64,000 nt of DNA from Caldilineaceae bacterium (lineage in GTDB: Bacteria > Chloroflexota > Anaerolineae > Caldilineales > Caldilineaceae). Shown here piece after piece: positions 60,181-64,000 of this stretch; position 1 is the first letter of the stretch, and every line of letters begins with the position of its first letter. The notes under the pieces were generated by a model, which saw nothing but the letters and a program-made list of their open reading frames with translations, had not been told where the DNA came from and did not search any database. The translations under genes were made by a program, and so were the position numbers. The stretch spans positions 1 through 64,000 of the forward strand of contig JACKBC010000039.1 of NCBI GenBank assembly GCA_020634755.1, given 5' to 3'.

Positions 60181-61551
60181 TTAGGCGTTGAGTTCGCCCA
60201 GCTGGGTGAACATGAACACGTTGAATTCAATGGCGCGCGCAATGTCGCGCACGCGGATGTGCTCATTGGGCGCGTGCGCGCCGCTGGCATAATAGGCGGG
60301 ATTGCCCGAGGTGGAAATGCCCAGCACGCCCACGTTGTTCTTCATGGCGCCCAGCAGCGGCAGGGTGCCCCCGCCCAGTGGACCAAACTTTGGTGGCTGG
60401 CCGGTAAAGTCCTGGCAAATCTGCGCCATCTTTTGGATAAAGGGCCCTGCCAACGGTGTGACCACCGGATCGCCGCCGCCCAATTTCTCCACATGCACGT
60501 CCGTAAAACCCTGGGCCGTGAGATGCGCCTTCAATTTGGCCAAAATATCATCGGGCCGCTGTTCCGGCACCAGACGAAAATCCATTTTGGCCATGGCTTG
60601 GCCCGGCAGCACGGTCTTGACGCCCGGCTCCGTATAGCCGGTGAGTACCCCGGCAATATTGGCCGTCGGCTCAAACACAGAGACTTCCAGTTCGAAGCCG
60701 CTGCGGTTGTGCAGGAATGAATCGATGCCATACATGGCCTTCATGCGCCCCTCCTGCTCTAGATCCACATTCTGGCGGAAGATCTCCTTTTCGGCTTCTG
60801 TGGGTTGGCGCACGTCATCATAAAAGCCGGGAATCAGCACCTTGCCTTCGTCATCTTTCAGGCTGGCCAGCGCCTTGACCAGTCGCCATGCCGCACTGGG
60901 CAGCAGATGCGCGCCGCCCGAATGTGCATCGCGCGCCATAGCTTCCACGCTATATTCCACATAGAGCAGCCCGCGGAAGCCCAACCCAATATGGGCTTGC
61001 CCCTTTTCGTTAAAGCCGCCGCCCTCCCACAGCGCGCCATCCGTTTTCAGCAGATCGCCATATTGGCGCGTCATGGCGTCAAAATGGGTGCTGCCAATCT
61101 CCTCTTCCCCCTCAATGATCCACTTGAGGTTGAAGGGAAATGCGCCCTGCGCCGCCTGGATGGCTCGGATCGCACAGATGCGCGAAATCAATTCCGCTTT
61201 GTTATCGCAGATGCCGCGCGCCACCAGCTTGCCATCCTTTTCCGTCACTTCAAAGGGCGGGCTTTCCCACAGCTCAATGGGCGCTTCCGGCTGCACGTCG
61301 TAGTGGTTGTAGAGCAAGAGCGTGAAATCACTCTGGCCGCTGAGTTCGCCATACACATAATTGGGCGCGCCCTCCACGACCAGTTGACGCGTCTCAAAAC
61401 CGGTTTCTTTGAGCAAATTCTCCACCCAATCGGCCGTTTCGCTCATCATGCGCTTCTGCGCGGCCACGCTTTCCAACCGACAATATTCGGTAATGAGCGG
61501 CTTAAATTTTTGGACTTCTGCTGCGACTGTTTTGGCTAATTGTTCATTCAT
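60181..61551 (-). CDS. M20-family dipeptidase / metallopeptidase
   Basis: 456 residues. Zinc ligands in LLYNHYDVQPEAPIELW and GICDNKAELI; catalytic glutamates in IIEGEEEIGSTHFDAM; dimerisation domain from about residue 195 to 380 (SVEAMARDAHSGGAHLLPSA, MAKMDFRLVPEQRPDDILAK), then a last ligand His in YASGAHAPNEHIRVRDIARA. This is the M20 dipeptidase (PepV/CNDP-like) layout. Substrate unknown. Start ATG 61551 has AAAGGGAAG upstream. Divergent from the hydantoinase gene 387 bases away. Confidence 0.93.
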   Translation of the reverse strand: MNEQLAKTVAAEVQKFKPLITEYCRLESVAAQKRMMSETADWVENLLKETGFETRQLVVEGAPNYVYGELSGQSDFTLLLYNHYDVQPEAPIELWESPPFEVTEKDGKLVARGICDNKAELISRICAIRAIQAAQGAFPFNLKWIIEGEEEIGSTHFDAMTRQYGDLLKTDGALWEGGGFNEKGQAHIGLGFRGLLYVEYSVEAMARDAHSGGAHLLPSAAWRLVKALASLKDDEGKVLIPGFYDDVRQPTEAEKEIFRQNVDLEQEGRMKAMYGIDSFLHNRSGFELEVSVFEPTANIAGVLTGYTEPGVKTVLPGQAMAKMDFRLVPEQRPDDILAKLKAHLTAQGFTDVHVEKLGGGDPVVTPLAGPFIQKMAQICQDFTGQPPKFGPLGGGTLPLLGAMKNNVGVLGISTSGNPAYYASGAHAPNEHIRVRDIARAIEFNVFMFTQLGELNA

Positions 61552-61938
61552 GGCGCTTCCCTTTCAAATTATGCGCTCTTTTATGGTGGCAACTTGGACC
61601 CTATCCATAAATTCGGGCGATTCTCTGTCTTCTGAGAATTTACAGATAGACATAGGATGCCCAGCCGGCGCTTCTCCCCCGCTGGCTGAGTTTCGGTACA
61701 CGCCAATTATGGCACAGTTAAATGTGTTCATCAAGGCGCTGGCGGTTTATATAGCGACGCTGGCCAAGCGCTTTTTCGTTCTCCACTTGACCCCAAATTA
61801 GACGAATCCCCCCCAATTTGGTAAGAATAGACAAATTATCATCCAGAGTCCTTAGTCCGAGCCCCAAAGTCGCTTACCAAGACCAATGCCTCTGGACCAA
61901 GGACTCTGAATTTTTCACAACAAACCAAAACAACAACT
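61552..61938. other. divergent promoter region of M20 and hydantoinase genes
   Basis: 387 bp with no supportable gene; must contain promoters for both flanking genes. A hairpin repeat occurs at 61844-61908 (see separate entry). Confidence 0.6.
61844..61908. repeat. inverted repeat CAGAGTCCTT/AAGGACTCTG
   Basis: Arms at 61844-61853 and 61899-61908 pair perfectly, with further complementarity (AGTCCGAG / CTCTGGACC). It lies 30 bases before the start of the hydantoinase gene, in its 5' untranslated region. Confidence 0.75.
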
Positions 61939-64000
61939 ATGACCAAACCACCAGAGCCATCCCCCCACTATCGCGTCGGCGTCGATATTGGCGGCACCTT
62001 TACCGACCTAATCGTCGTCGACCCGCAGACCGGCCATTTTGCCATTGGCAAAGTGCTGACCACGCCCGCCGCTCCGTCGGCGGCGGTGGAGGCGGTGCTG
62101 CTAGATACGCTGACGCCCAACGGCATGACCACCGGCCAGGTTCAGCATCTGATCCACGGCACCACGCTGGTCACCAACGCCATGATCGAGCGCAAGGGCG
62201 CCCGCACGGCGCTGCTCACCACCCAGGGCTTTCGCGACTCCATTGAGATCGGCCGCGAGAACCGCTATGACCTCTACGACCTGATGCTGGAGCAGCCGCG
62301 GCCGCTGGTCCCCCGCCACCTGCGCTTTGACGTGCCGCAGCGCACGCTGGCCACCGGCGAAACGCTGGTCGAATTGGATGAAGCCCACGTGGCGCGTCTG
62401 GCCCAAGAGCTGGCCGCCAACGGGCTAGAAGCGGTGGCCGTGGTCTTCCTGCACTCGTTTACCAACCCCGCCGCCGAGCGCGCCGCCCGCGATGTGATCG
62501 GGCGCGTGGCGCCCAGTTTGCGCGTCTCGCTTTCATCCGACGTGGCGCCGGAGATTCGCGAGTTCGAGCGCGCCTCCACCACCATTGCCAACGTGTACGT
62601 GCAGGAGCTGGTCGAGACCTATCTGCACGGGCTGGAAGAGCGACTGCGGCGGCTGGGCTTTACGGGCAGCTTTTTCCTCATGCTCTCATCGGGCGGCATT
62701 GCCACTGTAGAGACGGCCTCGCGCTTCCCCGTGCGCCTGCTCGAGTCAGGACCGGCAGCCGGCGCGCTGGCCGCCACCGCCTATGGCAACGCGGCGGGGT
62801 ATCGCAACCTGCTCTCGTTCGACATGGGCGGCACCACGGCCAAGCTCTGCGTCATCAGCGACGGCCAGCCGCTGATCGCCCACGACTTTGAGGTGGATCG
62901 CGTCTATCGCTTTAAAAAGGGCTCGGGGCTGCCCATCAAAATGCCCGTTATTGAGCTCATCGAAATTGGGGCCGGCGGCGGCTCCATTGCGCGAGTGGAT
63001 GCGCTGGGTCTGCTCAAGGTAGGCCCAGACTCGGCAGGCGCCGACCCGGGCCCGGTCTGCTACGGCAACGGCGGCGCCGAGCCAACCGTCACCGACGCCA
63101 ACCTGATCCTGGGCTATTTGGACCCGGCCTATTTCTTGGGTGGCCGCATGGCGCTAGATTTGGAGGGCGCACGCCGCGCCGTCAAGCAGAAAATTGCCGA
63201 TCCGCTAGGTCTTTCCATTGAAGAAGCGGCGTGGGGCATCTATCAAATCGTCAGTGAAACCATGTCCAACGCGGCCCGCGTCCACGCCTTGGAGCGAGGC
63301 AAAGATCCGCGCCGCTTTCCACTCTTTGCCTTTGGCGGCGCCGGCCCCATGCACGCCTATCGGTTGGCTCTCTCGTTGGGTTCGCCGGCGCTGTTGGCCC
63401 CGCTGGGCGCCGGTGTGATGAGCACGGTGGGCTTCCTGTCGGCGCCGCTCTCGTTTGACTTTGTGCGCTCGTGGCCCAGCCAGCTGGGTCAGATGGATTG
63501 GGCGCAGGCCAACGCGCTGCTGGCGGAAATGGAGGGCGAAGGGCAGGCGCTGCTGCAGGCATCCGGCGTACCGGCCACGCAGATTACCCACCGCCGCGCC
63601 GCCGACATGCGCTACGTGGGCCAGGGCCACGAGATTCCCGTGCCGCTGCCCGACGGCCCGCTGCATGCCGACTTAGCGCTACAGCTCTTGGCCGAATTCG
63701 AGCGCGTCTATCAGGAACTGTACGAACGGCTGGGCCCGCCCGTGCCGGTGGAGGTGCTCAACTGGCGCGTCGTCTCGTCCGGTCCACAGCCGGAGTTACG
63801 TTTGCAGACCGCCATCAATACAAACGATGAAAGCAGCACGGATGCCAACGCCAGCGTCTCTACTGCACGCAAAGGTGAGCGCCAGGCTTATTTCCCCGAA
63901 TGCAATGGCTATACGAATACGCCTATCTACGACCGCTACCGGCTGGCGCCCGGCGCCACTTTCAACGGTCCGGCCATTGTGGAAGAGCGCGAATCCACGG
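61939..64000 (+). CDS. N-methylhydantoinase A / hydantoinase-oxoprolinase family, 3' end beyond window
   Basis: At least 687 residues from ATG 61939, running off the right edge. N-terminal ATP-type fold: YRVGVDIGGTFTDLIVVDPQ, HGTTLVTNAMIERKGARTAL and QGFRDSIEIGRENRYDLYD; central hydantoinase domain: LESGPAAGALAATAYGNAAG, SFDMGGTTAKLCVISDGQPL, EIGAGGGSIARVDALGLLKV, GPDSAGADPGPVCYGNGGAE and FAFGGAGPMHAYRLALSLGS. This is the HyuA half of a two-subunit, ATP-dependent hydantoinase, so a HyuB gene should follow beyond the window. N-methylhydantoin conversion would lead to sarcosine, which the enzymes at 21-32 kb could use; this link is only an inference. Confidence 0.95.
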   Translation, partial: MTKPPEPSPHYRVGVDIGGTFTDLIVVDPQTGHFAIGKVLTTPAAPSAAVEAVLLDTLTPNGMTTGQVQHLIHGTTLVTNAMIERKGARTALLTTQGFRDSIEIGRENRYDLYDLMLEQPRPLVPRHLRFDVPQRTLATGETLVELDEAHVARLAQELAANGLEAVAVVFLHSFTNPAAERAARDVIGRVAPSLRVSLSSDVAPEIREFERASTTIANVYVQELVETYLHGLEERLRRLGFTGSFFLMLSSGGIATVETASRFPVRLLESGPAAGALAATAYGNAAGYRNLLSFDMGGTTAKLCVISDGQPLIAHDFEVDRVYRFKKGSGLPIKMPVIELIEIGAGGGSIARVDALGLLKVGPDSAGADPGPVCYGNGGAEPTVTDANLILGYLDPAYFLGGRMALDLEGARRAVKQKIADPLGLSIEEAAWGIYQIVSETMSNAARVHALERGKDPRRFPLFAFGGAGPMHAYRLALSLGSPALLAPLGAGVMSTVGFLSAPLSFDFVRSWPSQLGQMDWAQANALLAEMEGEGQALLQASGVPATQITHRRAADMRYVGQGHEIPVPLPDGPLHADLALQLLAEFERVYQELYERLGPPVPVEVLNWRVVSSGPQPELRLQTAINTNDESSTDANASVSTARKGERQAYFPECNGYTNTPIYDRYRLAPGATFNGPAIVEEREST

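Noticed and set aside
1..64000. tRNA, rRNA or replication origin
   Set aside because: No clover-leaf with CCA-type acceptor, rRNA-like conserved core or DnaA-box cluster was noticed by eye; a tRNAscan run would settle it.

Overview
This window is GC-rich (visibly about 55-60% G+C) bacterial chromosome, densely coding, with genes on both strands. Several traits suggest a member of the Chloroflexota (Anaerolineae/Caldilineae-like): a fused two-domain oligopeptide ABC ATPase, long secreted DUF11-type repeat proteins ending in a 'YLPLV'-like tail, a CHAT-domain membrane protein, many toxin-antitoxin pairs, and intergenic regions full of short palindromic repeats. The phylum is an inference. No rRNA, tRNA or CRISPR array was seen.

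Layout. 1-7.3 kb: a GNAT enzyme cut by the left edge, a small membrane protein, a large GT-C-like membrane protein, a RelE/ParE-type toxin-antitoxin pair, an orphan MalK-like ATPase, a 5'-truncated histidine phosphatase, and a MntA-HepT pair. 7.3-14.9 kb (minus strand): an oligopeptide-type ABC operon (binding lipoprotein, two permeases, fused DppD-DppF ATPase) followed by an Ldh_2-family dehydrogenase. 15.6-16.2 kb: a pentapeptide-repeat protein.

16.4-34.9 kb: the metabolic core, a methylated-amine (probably glycine betaine) to glycine module. A GntR/FCD regulator is followed by a non-pyrrolysine MttB-family methyltransferase, a GcvT-like protein, a sarcosine-oxidase-like flavoprotein, a dimethylglycine/sarcosine dehydrogenase-GcvT fusion, a PPOX-fold flavoprotein, a MetV-like protein, a methyl-H4folate methyltransferase, MetF, a second sarcosine-oxidase-like enzyme, formate-H4folate ligase and an MttC-like corrinoid protein. 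Read together: MttB/MttC remove the first methyl group, the MtrH-like enzyme moves it to H4folate, MetF/MetV oxidise it, the flavoproteins with GcvT domains remove the remaining methyl groups, and Fhs could recover ATP while releasing formate. FolD is not in the window.

35.4-43.4 kb: two secreted surface proteins; the second has about 12 DUF7507-type repeats. 43.4-47.4 kb: an MFS transporter and a CHAT-protease-like membrane protein with SH3-like extracellular domains. 48.0-48.7 kb: a thioredoxin-fold lipoprotein whose first active-site cysteine codon is TGA, followed by a hairpin that fits the bacterial SECIS rule; this is a candidate selenoprotein and the most striking single item. 48.8-57.6 kb: MazF-like toxin, IlvD, TetR regulator with a perfect operator palindrome, an enolase-superfamily dehydratase, a Baeyer-Villiger-type monooxygenase, a DUF72 protein and a PIG-L deacetylase. 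58-64 kb: a small secreted protein, an AT-rich gene of unknown function, an M20 peptidase and an N-methylhydantoinase A-like protein cut by the right edge.

At least three families of short non-coding elements recur across the window: an ~86-bp palindrome bounded by ATACTGCGGTTG (four copies), a ~90-bp element with GTTACGCA ends (three copies), and a GTACGCGGAT hairpin family, one copy of which encloses a GxxExxY nuclease-like gene.
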